From Endomychus coccineus (lineage: Eukaryota; Arthropoda; Insecta; Coleoptera; Endomychidae), in assembly GCA_958510875.1 (NCBI GenBank), contig OY294069.1:166965111-167029110 (forward strand): a stretch of DNA of 64,000 bases. The letters run 5' to 3'. This document shows positions 10,611-22,227 of the stretch, in pieces. A program made the position numbers and the translations under genes. The notes beneath the pieces were generated by a model. It was not told where the DNA came from. It saw only the letters and a list, made by a program, of their open reading frames with translations, and made no database searches. Within the stretch, counting starts at the first letter, position 1; each line of letters begins with the position of its first letter.

Positions 10611-12473
10611 CAGGGTGTCCCACGACGTTTCGACAGTCCAATTTTTCCGAAAACTGTTAATATGACATGTATGAAATTTGGCAAATACAAACATTCGAAA
10701 CTGATGCTTATATTTATTATAAATGACGTTTTTCCTGTCATTTCGGGTCACGTGACCCCAACATAATTTTTTTAAATGGGACAACCGGTATAATATTACA
10801 ATTTTGGATATGTCATTCAAAAACAAATTCAACGATACCACACTTGTCATCATTGTATTGTGCAGTAATGATAATGAGGGCTATTTATTTTTACTAAATT
10901 TATTAAAGCAATACTTTGCACTCAAAAATTAAGGTGGCTATGAAACAAATAACTATTGTAGCAACGACATAGGTTGTCATTCAGTATTGTTAGGTGAAGT
11001 TTATTCAAGAACTGTCACTAATTGATAGTAATAATCTTGTGAAGACACTGTAAGTAAATAATGCCTTCAATTTTGACTTTCGATGAATATGTTGACATGC
11101 TGCTTATTTATGGAGAATGTGGAAAAAACAAAACTCATCCTCACGGCTTGTACAGAAATCGTTTTCCTCATAGAATAACTCCAAGCAAAAATACGTTTGC
11201 CTATGTCGAACGAAAGCTAAGAACTGGTTCTTTTCCAAGCGGTAAAAATCAAGTTCCTCGTCGAAAGACCGCTCAGACAGATGACAATGTGATAAATATT
11301 TTGGCTTATCTTCAGGTAAATCCACACACCTCAATACGATTTCTTGAACAAGAATTACAAATAAGTAGAAGTTCAATACAAAGAGTATTAAAAAATCACA
11401 AATACCATCCTTATAAAATACATTTAACACAAGGTTTAGTCCCTGCAGATCCTGAAAGGAGATTTAAATTTCTTTTTAGAAAAAATGTTATGGAGTGATG
11501 AAAGTAGATTTCATAACAATGGTATTGTTAATCGCCATAATTGTCATTATTGGTCGCAGCAGAATCCAAAGTGGATGCGCGAAACCAATTTTCAAACAAT
11601 ATGGGGAATCAATGTTTGGTGCGGTTTATTCAACGGTCGTTTGATTGGTCCCTATTTTTATGAAGGAACATCAACGGGGCAAAGATACTTAAATTTTCTT
11701 CAAAACACTCTACCAGAATTACTTGAAGATATTCCCTTTCATGAAAGGCAAACAATGTAGTGGCAGCAAGATGGAGCATCTCCTCACTTTTTTGGCTAGT
11801 TAGAGAATATCTTGATAACACATTTCCTGAAAAATGGATTGGTCGAAATGGTGCGATTCTGTGGCCACCCCGTTCTCCAGATATTACACCCTTAGATTTC
11901 TTTCTCTTGGGTTTCTTGAAAGGTCGAATTTATGTCACACCCCCGACTGATATAGATGATTTAAAGGATAAAAAAAGACAGGCATGTCGGACCGTAACAC
12001 CCGAAATGATTGCAGCAGCACTTACAAGAAATCTTTTAACAAGGTTTGAACATTGTGTCAATGTACATGGTCATCAATTTGAACATTTTCTTTAATTTTT
12101 TTTATTACTTGTACTTTTTACTTCCCTATGTTACGTTTATTAATAAAATAATTTATTTTCGGTAGCTACTATTTGAATCTATACATATGTTCATTTAATT
12201 GCCCCCATTATCATTACTGCACAATACAATGATGATAAGTGTGGTATCGTTGAATTTGTTTTTGAATGACATATTCAAAATTGTAATATTATACCGGTTG
12301 TCCCATTTAGAAAAATTATGTTGGGGTCACGTGATCCGAAATGACAGGGAAAACGGAAGTCATTTTGTAATAAATATGCATCAGTTTCGACTGTTTATAT
12401 CTGCCAAATTTCATGTATGTCATATCAACAGTTTTCGAAAAATTGGACTGTCAAAACGTCGTGGGACACCCTG
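10611..12473 (+). mobile_element. DD41D Tc1/mariner element 2, 270 bp TIRs
   Basis: The ends are cagggtgtcccacg at 10611 and its reverse complement at 12473, each flanked by TA. The inverted repeats are unusually long, running to about 10880 on the left and from about 12203 on the right (270 bp each, with scattered mismatches). The element is 1.86 kb and holds a single transposase frame, 11061-12095. It shares its terminal word with elements 3 and 4, although the rest of the TIR is different. Confidence 0.93.
11061..12095 (+). pseudogene. DD41D transposase, dead (element 2)
   Basis: The chosen start reads MPSILTFDEYVDMLLIYGEC, the typical N-terminus of this group. It is followed by the helix-turn-helix core LEQELQISRSSIQRVLK and HPYKIHLTQGL. 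Catalytic positions are seen in WSDESRF (first Asp), WQQDGASPHF (second) and DITPLDFFLLG (third). The frame breaks near 11485 with loss of a few residues before the first Asp. A TAG at 11758 replaces an expected Trp just before WQQDG. A TAG at 11797 with a shift follows HFFG, after which VREYLDNTFPEKWIGRNG resumes in the neighbouring frame. Allowing for that shift, 41 residues separate the second and third Asp. The product was a TA-specific DDD transposase and is now inactive. Confidence 0.9.
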
Positions 12474-12489
12474 TATAAACGGAAGACAA

Positions 12490-13200
12490 ACTGACAAACT
12501 TAAAAAAAATTAAGGTGCAACTTCTCCATCTTGATTTCCATCATAATCCTGCAGTACCTTGACATAAAATAATAAACAAGGAATGTCTTCCCAAGCATTG
12601 TCATAATGTTTCCTCAGTAACTGTTCTACATCACGTAACTTGATTGGATCGATTTGCACACAACCAACTGGCGGCTTCCAGTTGGTTTAATGTTATCAAC
12701 TTCTTGGCGTTTCCTAAGCACAGACTTAGATTGGCCATAATGAGGCTCTTCGCATGAAAATATCACCCTCGCAATTTTTCTGTTTGTAAGGATTGAACTT
12801 CGTGGTTTGCCGACTTCAAATCATCAACTTAAATTTCCACCTTTTCTCCCAGTGTAAGCACTTGCGGATAAGTGACACCAAATACGACAACAAACAAATA
12901 TGCCATCAGCCACGCAACTGATAATAAGCGATCCGCGCTTGCTAGTGACATCCAGTCGCAGATGGCCGCATTTGCATCCCTCCATGGAGATAGACGGTTT
13001 TGGAACTAGACGATTCACTTGACGCTTTGAAAACTTTCGATGGGCTTGTAGTCTATAATCAATGCTCGTAGGTGAAACGACGAGATTGAGCTGGGATGCA
13101 AACGATAAATGTCAGCAAAACTGTCCAAACCTGAAGAACATTTCAATTTGTTGACTAGGGAAGTGGAAAGTAATTTTACTTTTGGTTTATGTCTCAATTT
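12490..13200 (-). pseudogene. unidentified decayed coding stretch
   Basis: Read on the minus strand, several frames in succession give protein-like text: KLRHKPKVKLLSTSLVNKLK and ISSFHLRALIIDYKPI at 13197-13015, then LRLDVTSKRGSLIISCVADG near 12940-12880. At the 3' end (12690-12530) come RKRQEVDNIKPTGSRQLVV and then YDNAWEDIPCLLFYVKVLQ. The frame changes repeatedly and stops are common. The pattern is that of a transposon protein worn down by drift, but I cannot assign the family. Confidence 0.4.
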
Positions 13201-13865
13201 TCACTAGATTTTAACAGCTTCTTTCGGATATGAAAATATTTTATTTAGAGACTAGGTCATCTTGGTGGAATATGGTAAGATATAACCGAGAAAACAAAGC
13301 GCTGGAACGTAACGTTTACTTTGTATATGAAATCAGTTAATACTCAGGTTGTTGACATTCAAGGAGCATCTCCGCAAACATCTAGCTCGCATCGACATAA
13401 TATTTACCTCTTACGATTTAACTTCTGGTTGGCATATTAGACGAGAAGATTGTTTTTGCAATGTTGGTTTGTTTTGATAAGATATAGTTTTCTCATGAAT
13501 AATAGGCGTGGAATATTATGAGCATCTACAGAAATAATTCCGCATCCTTATCTGCCTTGAATTTCCCAACAACTAGTTGTACGAGCCCAAGGTGAAAGGT
13601 CGCTGAAAATAAGACAGATAGCCCCAAAATTAAAAATTCAACATTTGTGATGTACCTACCATCTTTAAATAGAATGCGTTGAAATTTTCAGACTGATATA
13701 TCATTCAGTTCGGTTTTAACACCCATCGAAAGCAAGCAACCTTGAAAATGTTTATAAACATGGAAAAAAGGCAATTTCGCGTCTTGATTAAACGTTAGTT
13801 CTTGCGTGGGAAAAACAGTACGTAAACAAAAGGTAAGCGCTTGTTAAACATTATGGGGACCATAC

Positions 13866-15259
13866 CAGTGGCGGCTCGTGAACTTTTTAAGAGAGGAGGC
13901 TGAACATAAAAAGTTTTTGTAAAAATATACTCTATCCAGCCAATCAATTTAACCTTTGCGCAGCGACCGTACCAGCTACTTCAGTGACAAAATTAATTGT
14001 TGCTCAGCAAGAACCAACGTGGAGATATAGAGTTTCTTTTGGAAAAAAATTTGTTCTGTTCGTTTTTTGTTCTTTATTTTTTTTTGAATTTTTGATATTT
14101 TTTCTTTTTTTCCGAATTTTTCCATATTTTGTTCCTTTTTAAATTAATTTTATTAACTCTTTTATATATTAACGGAATTCTACAGTCTTAAGTTTGCGAA
14201 AAATGATCAATAATATTATCATAAAATCTATAATTTTGTTTTAAGTGTTTTACTGAATCTTTTTCAATAGATATTAAACTGACATTGTATAAACGATTTT
14301 GGCCCATTGTATTTCGCATGTAACTTTTAATTCATTTGAGAGTAGAAAATGATCTCTCCACCGATGTCGACGTGACAGGAATGGTGACTGTCAAACAAAG
14401 TAGTTTATAAAACTGAGGTAAAACTTATTGCAAATCATTGTCTATCATATATTTTATCATATCGGCGTGACTGTCGTACTGGCCTAAAATATCTTTATCC
14501 GAATATACAACTCATAATTCATTGTGCAGTGCTATTTTATCAAAAAATCTATATTTTAGAACTGAAAGTATATTTATGAAACCAAATGTTTTAATTAACT
14601 TGTCTTTATTTTTATGGATGGTAAACACTGCACGTGATGTAAAATTCCATCGAGTTGGAGCATTACAGGGAATTCTGTTTCCTATTATGTTATTTAAAAC
14701 TTCAGTTCGTTTGGTGGATTTGCTACAAAAATTTGAAAATGACGGAAAGTTGGAAAAAAAACAATACCAGCAATATGATATATTGTGTACCTCAGATCCC
14801 GTTAACCATAAATATTTTTTATAATTCTCAGTATTGAATGATCGATTTTGAGACCTTTCATCACTAATCCTTTCGAATCCGGTAAAGGCCGTTTATTTTT
14901 CAAAAACACTTTCTTGTCATATGTTAATCCACTAAATGGATTTTCTAAAAAGGCAGCATGGCGTCACAAAACAAACACCGACGTGTTCCAGCTATGTTTT
15001 ACGGTATTTAGCAATTGGACTGGTCGGAAAAACGGCAACTGTGTTGAGCAACAGGTGTTTACTGTTCAGAGTATGAGATATATACAGGGTCTAGCCTCAG
15101 GGCACTGTTGCCAGATTAGAAATAACTATTGAGAACATGTATTTAATTGTAAAATTTGAAAAATTATTAGAGAAACAGGAAATAAAATGAAGAATGATCA
15201 ACAAGATAAATTGATGAGGTGGCTGAGCTTCCTTAGCCTGCTTCGAGGAGCCGCCACTG
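13866..15259 (-). mobile_element. hAT transposon, 1394 bp, inside mariner
   Basis: Terminal inverted repeats cagtggcggctc start at 13866 and, inverted, end at 15259. They are flanked by 8 bp direct repeats, gaccatac (13858-13865) and gatcatac (15260-15267), differing at one base. An 8 bp duplication and CAGTG-type ends are diagnostic of hAT. The interior holds a decayed transposase on the minus strand and a T-rich, pyrimidine-biased tract at 14035-14160. At 1.4 kb it is an internally shortened copy of what should be a larger element. Confidence 0.93.
14200..14990 (-). pseudogene. hAT transposase relic (ZMYM1-like type)
   Basis: On the minus strand the 5' part (14990-14840) reads FSGLTYDKKVFLKNKRPLPD, and the middle (14680-14600) reads APTRWNFTSRAVFTIHKNKD, the TRWN segment common in this hAT group. 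The 3' part (14410-14230) is the C-terminal dimerisation domain: PVTSTSVERSFSTLK, a stop, then MRNTMGQNRLYNVSLISI. The catalytic centre of the RNase H fold is largely missing and stops interrupt the text. It is a non-functional remnant consistent with the hAT ends around it. Confidence 0.88.
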
Positions 15260-16159
15260 GATCATACACCATCGATTGGATCGATTCACAAGTGGTTTAC
15301 TAATTTTCGTTGTGGTAGTTTGACCATTAAGCACGCCAAACGTTCTGGTCGTCCAACTGAGCTTACAACGCCAGAAATTGTCGATAAAATCCATGGTATG
15401 ATATTGGACGATCGGCGAGTTAAAGTGCCGAGATTGCTGTGTCTATGGGCCTCTTAACTGAACGAGTATGAAACATTTTGTTTAAAATTCGATAAGTAAG
15501 TACAGGGTGTCCCATTTTGGGTACTTTTGCGGGGTATCTCCTTTATTTTTAAAGATAGAGAGTTGCGGTTTTCGCGACACTGTGCTACTTTTTCGTAAAA
15601 CTCAAGATGCCGTCAAAACAGAATTTTCATAGCCCTTTTAGTTTTTAAGATACAGGGCATTTCTGAAAATGTTGCATTTTGTGACCCCCCTCGTATCTCC
15701 GTTATCCTTCAACTTATCGAAAAGGTAAAATAACATTCTAATAGATTTTTTCCGTAGAATGCAGTGGTGTAGATAGCTTTTGTTACATATTTACTGTTTT
15801 TGAGTTATAAAGTAAACTTATGTTTTTTTAAATGGAACACCCTATATTTATAGACTATAAAATTTTTCTTTTTTTACCTTTTCAAAAATATATGATAGTA
15901 TAAACTTTTTTTCAGAAACACGCAAATAATTGACAATTTTCAGAAAATTAAATACATATTTTAATAGTAGGCTATGGATAACAATAATAAACAAGTGCAA
16001 CTTACATATTACTAACAAATAATTGGATACCTTGTATATAGGTATCTATTAAAAAAAATTCCCATAGATCTTTTTCTAACAGTAAGTTTGTAACAACAGT
16101 TTTGTGGCGTAAAGTGACAATATAACAAAAACACAAAAAAATAACATTATTAAAAAAAA

Positions 16160-17224
16160 TTAAATGTGATGTTCAAATTGACCACCATATTCTCTAATGC
16201 AAAATTGGCACATCTTTGAGATTCTTTGAATAGCGTTCAAAAGAACCATTGTTCTCATTCGCAGATTTCCAAAAGCTAAATGAATTGCCTCTCGAAGTTT
16301 TGCAATGCCGTCATATCGAGTTTCATATACTTCATTTTGTATATAACCCCATAAAAAAAAATCTAAAATTGAGAGATCTGGTGATCGTGGAGGCCATCTA
16401 ACAGGTCCGTTGGTACCCATCCATCTTTGAGGAAAGTTATTATTTAGAAAGGCCCTTAAGAGCCTAGAGTTATGACTGGGGGCACCATCTTGCTGTAGGT
16501 AAACAGCATTATACTGGGCTAATGGAATGTTTTCGAGCAGTTCTATAAACTATATGTCTACCCAAAATAAAACATGAAACCTCAACTCCAAAGCGTCCTT
16601 GTTGTGCCCTTTCAAACATTAAATGCAGATTTTCACTACGCCAGTTCCTGGTATTGTGACGATTGAAAATGCCAGCACTTGAAATAAAGCATTCGTCTGA
16701 CCAAAAAACAAGTCTGCCAAATAAATCGTTAGCATCGATTTGTTGCAAATACCACTGGCAAAACAGTGCCCGGCGCTCGGCATCGCCAGGATGCAAATGT
16801 TGTAGTATATTAAATTTGTATGGATGATACTTATATTTCTTCAAGATCCTCTGAGCGTTAGTTTTTGGCACACCAATTTCCTTCTAAATTTTTTTACATG
16901 AGGACAAAAATGTTGCTTCTATATATCCTAAAGTATCTATCTCTTTTCTTTCCCTGTTCTCTTTGTTGTATGTTTTAGGGCGCGGGTGAACAAATGATCC
17001 GTGCTCAACTAAATTTGCTTTTAAACGGGGAAATATCCCAAAAAACGGTTGCCTTCTTTCTGGATATCTAACAAGCAAAAATTAAAATGATAATAGAGAT
17101 TTTCATAGCCATAATAGCTTACTCACCTTTGGAAATATAATTCCGAAGCTTCTTCAGAATTTTCATTACTCTGTATAAAACATACCATCATATCATATTT
17201 CTCATAATTTTCGTAAACTGCCAT
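16160..17224 (-). pseudogene. DD41D transposase with intron, dead (element 3)
   Basis: The start MAVYENYEKYDMMVCFIQSN is at 17224. A 59 bp intron (17126-17068, GTGAGT to TTGTTAG) splits an Arg codon, and splicing joins YFQR to YPERRQPFFG, which is the expected family text. The helix-turn-helix follows, then a nonsense TAG near 16886 (CKKI, stop, KEIGVPKTNAQR). The first catalytic Asp is in VFWSDECF. A frameshift near 16540 precedes YLQQDGAPSH (second Asp), and PDLSILDFFLWG holds the third. There are 41 residues between the last two. The C-terminus EYGGQFEHHI ends at 16160. One stop and one shift are the only lesions I see, so it is the least damaged transposase here. Confidence 0.9.
17068..17126 (-). 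other. 59 bp spliceosomal intron in transposase
   Basis: On the minus strand it starts GTGAGTAAG and ends TTTTTGCTTGTTAG, with a T-rich tract before the acceptor. It is AT-rich and of typical insect short-intron length. Removing it makes the reading frame continuous and restores the family sequence FQRYPERR. No alternative reading through the intron is open. Confidence 0.85.
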
Positions 17225-17817
17225 TATTCGCAAAAATTGATAAATATCTATTGAATGATGATACCAAAAGAACGAAAATAAACAGCTTAAATGCGATAGA
17301 GATTTGATGTTTATTTCTGTTTCTTGTCATAAACAATATCAATGGCCTACAATTAAAATATGTATTTAATTTCTAAAAATTGTCAATTATTTGCGTGTTT
17401 CTGAAAAAAAGTTTATACTATCATATATTTTTGAAAAGGTAAAAAAAAGACAAATTTTATAGTCTATAAATATACAGGGTGTTCCATTTGAAAAAACGTA
17501 AGTTTGCTATATAACTCATAAACAGTAAATATGTAACAAAAGTTATCTACACCACTGCATTCTACGGAGAAAAAAACTATTAGAATGTTATTTTACCTTT
17601 CCGATAAGTTGAAGGATAACGGAGATACGAGGGGGGTCACAAAATGCAACATTTTCAGAAATGCCCTGTATCTAAAAACTAAAAGGGCTATGAAATTTCT
17701 GTTGACGGCATCTTGAGTTTTACGAAAAAGTAGCACAGTGTCGCGAAAACCGCAACACTCTATCTTTAAAAATAAAGGAGATACTCCGCAAAAGTACCCA
17801 AAATGGGACACCCTGTA

Positions 17818-17967
17818 CATTCTTTCTTTCAAGTCTTTCTCTTCATTTCATTTTTGCTAGAGGTTAATTATGAGAAGCATAAGCTAAACTTTGCCTCTCT
17901 CTTTTAATATTGCATTTTCTTTTTATTTTGTACAAAATAAAGGCAATTTATTATTATTATTATTATC
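17818..17967 (+). mobile_element. LINE 3' end with TTA-repeat tail
   Basis: This short fragment ends in tttgtacaaaataaaggcaa followed by a run of TTA units to about 17967. A polyadenylation-type AATAAA next to a simple-repeat tail is the usual 3' terminus of CR1/jockey-type LINEs. Its 5' part was removed before or by insertion of the neighbouring element. Confidence 0.6.
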
Positions 17968-18990
17968 ATAAATGTGAAGATGCATTTTTTGAAATTTGAC
18001 CGCTTCGGAGCGACTGGAAGTCCTTTTCAACAGTACTATTGATAACGGCAGCTAGATACCTAATTCAGATCATTCTGAACATTCAAGTCATATTCGGGTA
18101 CATTTATATTGGTACTGTTTTGCATTAGCCACAAACCGCATAGCTCGTTGAGTTAAATCTCCACGGAAATTGATAATAAATTCATGAGACTCCGCTCGAG
18201 TTTCACGGTCATCACTTGCAAAGATAACGCCCGTTTTGGGAGTATACAAGGCCTGGAGATGTTTGCCGCAAACACTACAGTCGAATAACTCCCATCTGGT
18301 GCAAAAGCTCAGAATCTAGAAGAGCCAAACGATCGAAATCGTGCGCGGTTAATTGAATTTACATCACGGTAAGACGGACGCTGGCGATTTGCTGAAGCAC
18401 GAATACTCAAAACAAATAAACCTCTCTATTATTGCTCTTGTTTGCGTTCCTACTTATCGTGTCATTATTTGAGTGTACAAAACGGCGGATGGCGTGACTG
18501 CTCGATCGCGGTATGTTCTATTAAAGATGTGTTAATTGCTTTTAATAAGGGGTGAATTGCTGCGGGACATTTACAACCCTACATAGTAGATTACAAATAT
18601 TTGTAAGGCCAGTCATTACTTATGCCGAGCCTAATATAGGAATAATAATGATGTGACAGGATGTAAAACATAATTCCTTAGTTATTAAATTGTTAGTATT
18701 ATTTGGAGCGATAATTGATATGTTTATCCTGTTCAGGTTTCGAATGATATTAATATTTGAATGAAAATTAGAACACAAGTAAGTGTTATATTCAATAGCA
18801 TAATTTAGATGTTAATTATAAATTTCAAAAATAGTTCGAAACTAGCTCAAAAATAGAGAGTACCTACTCCAGCCCAAAATGCCAATAAAATACCTTTCAT
18901 TGTTCTAGAAATTTTTTCAACGTCGGATAGCTTAGTTGTTGACTCCAAGAATGAGGATTCGCCTCATAATCAAATAAATGAAGAAATAAT
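17968..18990. other. gap, no gene recognised
   Basis: The sequence is mixed in composition, with a somewhat GC-richer part at 18150-18520. No reading frame longer than about 50 codons looks protein-like and no repeat match to the rest of the window was seen. Confidence 0.35.
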
Positions 18991-18999
18991 TCTTCCAAC

Positions 19000-20641
19000 G
19001 AACTATACTATAAATTGTCCCGCAAAAATTTTGCCAGTATTCACTGAACCTGTGGTACCAAGTGTGAGATGTCTTCATCGCAGTTAGATGTGCTTTTTTT
19101 GAATCCATACATTCCTAATATTGGTGGCATTGATAGCCGTATGCCTGAAATTGTCTATCGTCAGCGTTCAACTAGGCGCATTCTGCTTGATCTTAATACC
19201 AAAAAGGTTATGGAGCCAGACCTGTCATCGTCAGTGGATGTGTGCCTGAATTAAAACCAGTTGTCTACTGGTTTTTTACCCTTTCATACAAACCTGATGA
19301 GTCCAACCAATTCCAAAAAAAGAAGAAGAAGAGCCTTAAAATAACTATAAACTAATTGCACTATGATCTGTGATCTCTAAGCTCATACAGAAAGCAAAAA
19401 TATCGACCTCATCCAATTCCTAGGGAGCTCCAAAGTCGTGAATGATCGGCAATATGACTTTCGTCAGCAGAGATCAAAAGGAGACCTGCTCGTCTACGTA
19501 TAACATGTGTGGCAGAAATCTATTGAAAACTATGGGAAATCTCTAACTGTAGCATTGGATGTTTGCAAAGCATTTGACCAAATCTGGCACAAAATGCTTC
19601 GTGAGAAACTTCTGTCATATGGTTTGTCGCCTCAACTTTGTCGCTTACTATCGCGTTTTCTCTCAGATATATCACTACATGCGGTGGGTGACGGAATTTC
19701 CATCGGTATAATGGCTATCAACCAGAGGATCTGTCTTGATACCAACTTTGTTTCTGGTCCATATCAATAATCTGTTATGAGTGATCACCTATCCCGTCCA
19801 TAGTTTTGCAGATAATGCTACACTCCATAATGCTTTTTCATCTAGAGTTCATGTACCATCCAATGAAGCCAGGGAAGCGAGACAGAGACAATGATTTTAG
19901 AATGATGAACTGATAATCTAGTAGACTTAGATGCAACCAAAAGGCAAGCTTGCATCTTCTCTATGACTGTGAATCCCAAAATCCCTAAAATGATGATGTC
20001 AGGTAAAACTATTCATATGAAGTGCTCCATATCCATCGTTGGCATCATCGCAAACAGCATCCTCCCATGGAATGTTCATGTGAAGGCCATTTCGAAAACC
20101 GCTTCACGAAAACTTGATTTCCTATTCCATGCCAAGATCTACTTTACATCCCAGCAGCTCCTCATAATCTATAAAGCACAGATTCAACCTCTCCTTCCAA
20201 ACGTATGATAAAGCTCTCAGATTCTATCCAGAAGAAAGCTATTCGTCTGCTTGATGAATTCCTCTCTAGAACATCGCAGAAGGGTGGGCGATCTTTCTGT
20301 TTTCTTTAGATATTTCCATGATTGTTGCCAATCAGGAATCTCGTCTGTTGTTCCACTGTGAGAAAAAACCAAAAAGGCAGACTAGAACATTTCAAGCTAG
20401 TCACCTCGTCATAGTCAAGCTGGAGACCTGCCGAACAGTTCTCTTCCGGACTTCATTCTTCTATTGAACGGTGGAGTTGCCGAACTCCCAGTGAGTTTTT
20501 CCCTTATTCCTATAATTTACGTCTCCAAGAAAAATTCGAGTGCCCATCTCCTCTCCCAACATTCCACCGCTGGTTCTCACGATGTTTTCCGAACATCATA
20601 GGTTTTCCTCTCGTGTAGTCAAAGTATAGAAAAAAAAAAGA
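19000..20641 (+). mobile_element. jockey-type LINE, decayed, poly(A) tail
   Basis: This is the RT part of a jockey-clade LINE on the plus strand. Landmarks are MPEIVYRQRSTRRILLDLNT near 19140, MWQKSIENYGKSLTVALDV and CKAFDQIWHKMLREKLLSYG at 19507-19630 (RT block with the first catalytic Asp), and a degraded VPQGS region near 19720. HSFADDATLH-like text follows near 19800, then ASRKLDFLFHAKIYF and IYKAQIQPLL at 20100-20200, and a typical C-terminal segment CRTVLFRTSFFY near 20430. It ends in an A-run at 20627-20641. Many frameshifts rule out activity. The same family lies on minus at 55413-56340 and as a scrap at 63560-63775. Confidence 0.88.
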
Positions 20642-21410
20642 ATTCGTTCGACTTCAAACCAGAGCGAATCTGGTGAGTATAAATAATCTTCTAAGAATGG
20701 TGCTGAAGCATGATGAAAAGATCCGAAATAATAGAATGGTATTTTTATTTATTATTGCTTTTGAAATTCTTCCACCGGTAATGGAATCTGTAGTATGTCG
20801 TGTCATAAATAATTTCAAAACATGTAGATGCGTTACACCTTCAGATCAAAAAATCCGTGCCCCTCAACCTTTGAATAGTGATATGAATGTATTAATATGT
20901 TAATCACTGGAGGAAAATCCCGACAATTGAACTCGTCAAATAGCGGAGATTCTTGCTGTCAATCAGTTATTTCAATCTTTTTCTGAAATTCCATTATTTG
21001 ATCTTTCATCAATCAGAAGTTATTTTATTTTTAGAAGTTATTTTTGGCCAATTCAGCTCCAAAAAAGATAAAAGTGAGTGCAATAAATTTGTTTTATCAT
21101 TAATGGAACAATCTTTTGTAATGTCTACAATTCCCAAATCGATCTTCCGCGAGCTACTGACTGACCGCTGTGATGACACGAGACCCATTTGGCACCTAGT
21201 GTAACTTCCCTTCCCCTATGACAGTAATAAATTGTTCTTCTTGTCTATCTTATTATATATTATAAGAATCTGGTTGGCTGAAGATCTCACAAGATTGCCT
21301 TTATACCACGATCGTTTACTCCAACCTGTATATTACAATCATATATTTAACCCGCAGAGGTATCCAAAATAAAAAATCTGTTGTCTGTAAAGTCGGTTTA
21401 CTGACGATAG
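20642..21410. other. gap, no gene recognised
   Basis: Open frames at 20673-20903 and 20953-21204 are AT-rich with no recognisable motif. I see no element boundary here. Confidence 0.35.
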
Positions 21411-22227
21411 TTGAACGTGACAACGTCATAAGAAAATACTGATGGAATGGTTTCATTTTTCAAGAGAAAATTTTAATTTTATTTGTTTGATAGATATTTT
21501 GTACGGATATAGAGAAGGAGGTAAATGGAAATCACAATTGAATTGATCAAGTTACATTTATTTGTACGCATAAATACAATTATGTCAATTTAGCTTTTAA
21601 AAAGCCCGCCTCAATGTGTTTTATATAGGAGAAAATTGTTCCCTTTGACGGCTGGCTGGTCCTACCTGTCATTTCAGACACGTTGTTATGATATGTGGAA
21701 GATTTAACATTTACGTTCTAATTTTTTGAAATCATAGCTACGCTCGATAATTATTTCGATTGAATAGTAAAGCAATTGATTATTTACTCATCGTGAAACA
21801 GTTCTGTTAACGTATTGTTATAGTTTTGTCAATTATAGCATAACCTACAATCGCTGCACTAGCGGACCGATGCTATTTATTTTAATGATGAAAGCACGAA
21901 TATTCGACAATATATCACTGAACATATATTTAATATTGAAAGAATCTTTACCTTTATCGCCGCAATTATCGTTGCTATAAACAATTGACACCACATTCAC
22001 TTTTCACTGCACTTACGAAAACATGTAAATGTATTATTGTATAGCAGCTGTCCACGCGCATCGCATCGGTCACTCAAGTAGGAGAGCTCGCTTGCACTTC
22101 AAGCCTTAAATGGAACGCCTCAGAGCGAGGTAACGCACAGCCGGACAGAGCGAGGTAACGGCAAATGAGTCATGTTTTCTCGTGCGTGCAGCCGGCTCCA
22201 TCGAATTATAAGACGTTGTCACGTCAA
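21411..22227. mobile_element. candidate non-autonomous element bounded by inverted repeats
   Basis: A 20 bp motif, gaacgtgacaacgtcataag, at about 21413-21432 is repeated in inverted form near 22206-22225 with two or three differences. The enclosed 0.8 kb has no reading frame of note. Near the right end the word cagagcgaggtaacg occurs twice, 28 bp apart (about 22111-22158), in an unusually GC-rich patch. The true ends may lie outside the matched motif, because similarity does not extend outward. The family is not identified. Confidence 0.45.

Larger units (their letters stand above)
13580..15495 (+). mobile_element. mariner relic split by a hAT insertion
   Basis: The 5' end at 13580 (tacgagcccaaggtgaaa) matches the TIR of the mariner at 6515-7737, and the following untranslated region and start of the protein also match. 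The left piece ends at 13865, where a hAT element begins. The right piece resumes at 15260 with the region encoding SIGSIHKWFTNFRCGS, followed by RSGRPTELTTPEI. The copy stops near 15495, before any catalytic block, just short of the DD41D element 3 insertion. It is the oldest layer of a nest of three elements. Confidence 0.85.
15503..17815 (-). mobile_element. DD41D Tc1/mariner element 3, 472 bp TIRs
   Basis: The ends are cagggtgtcccatttt at 15503 and its complement at 17815, flanked by TA. The inverted arms run to about 15974 and from about 17344, 472 bp each. Each arm contains a second, inward-facing copy of the terminal word (15838-15846 and 17473-17489), so each arm looks like a 345 bp short element with its own ends plus about 128 bp more. 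The transposase lies between the arms on the minus strand. The total is 2.31 kb. Confidence 0.93.
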
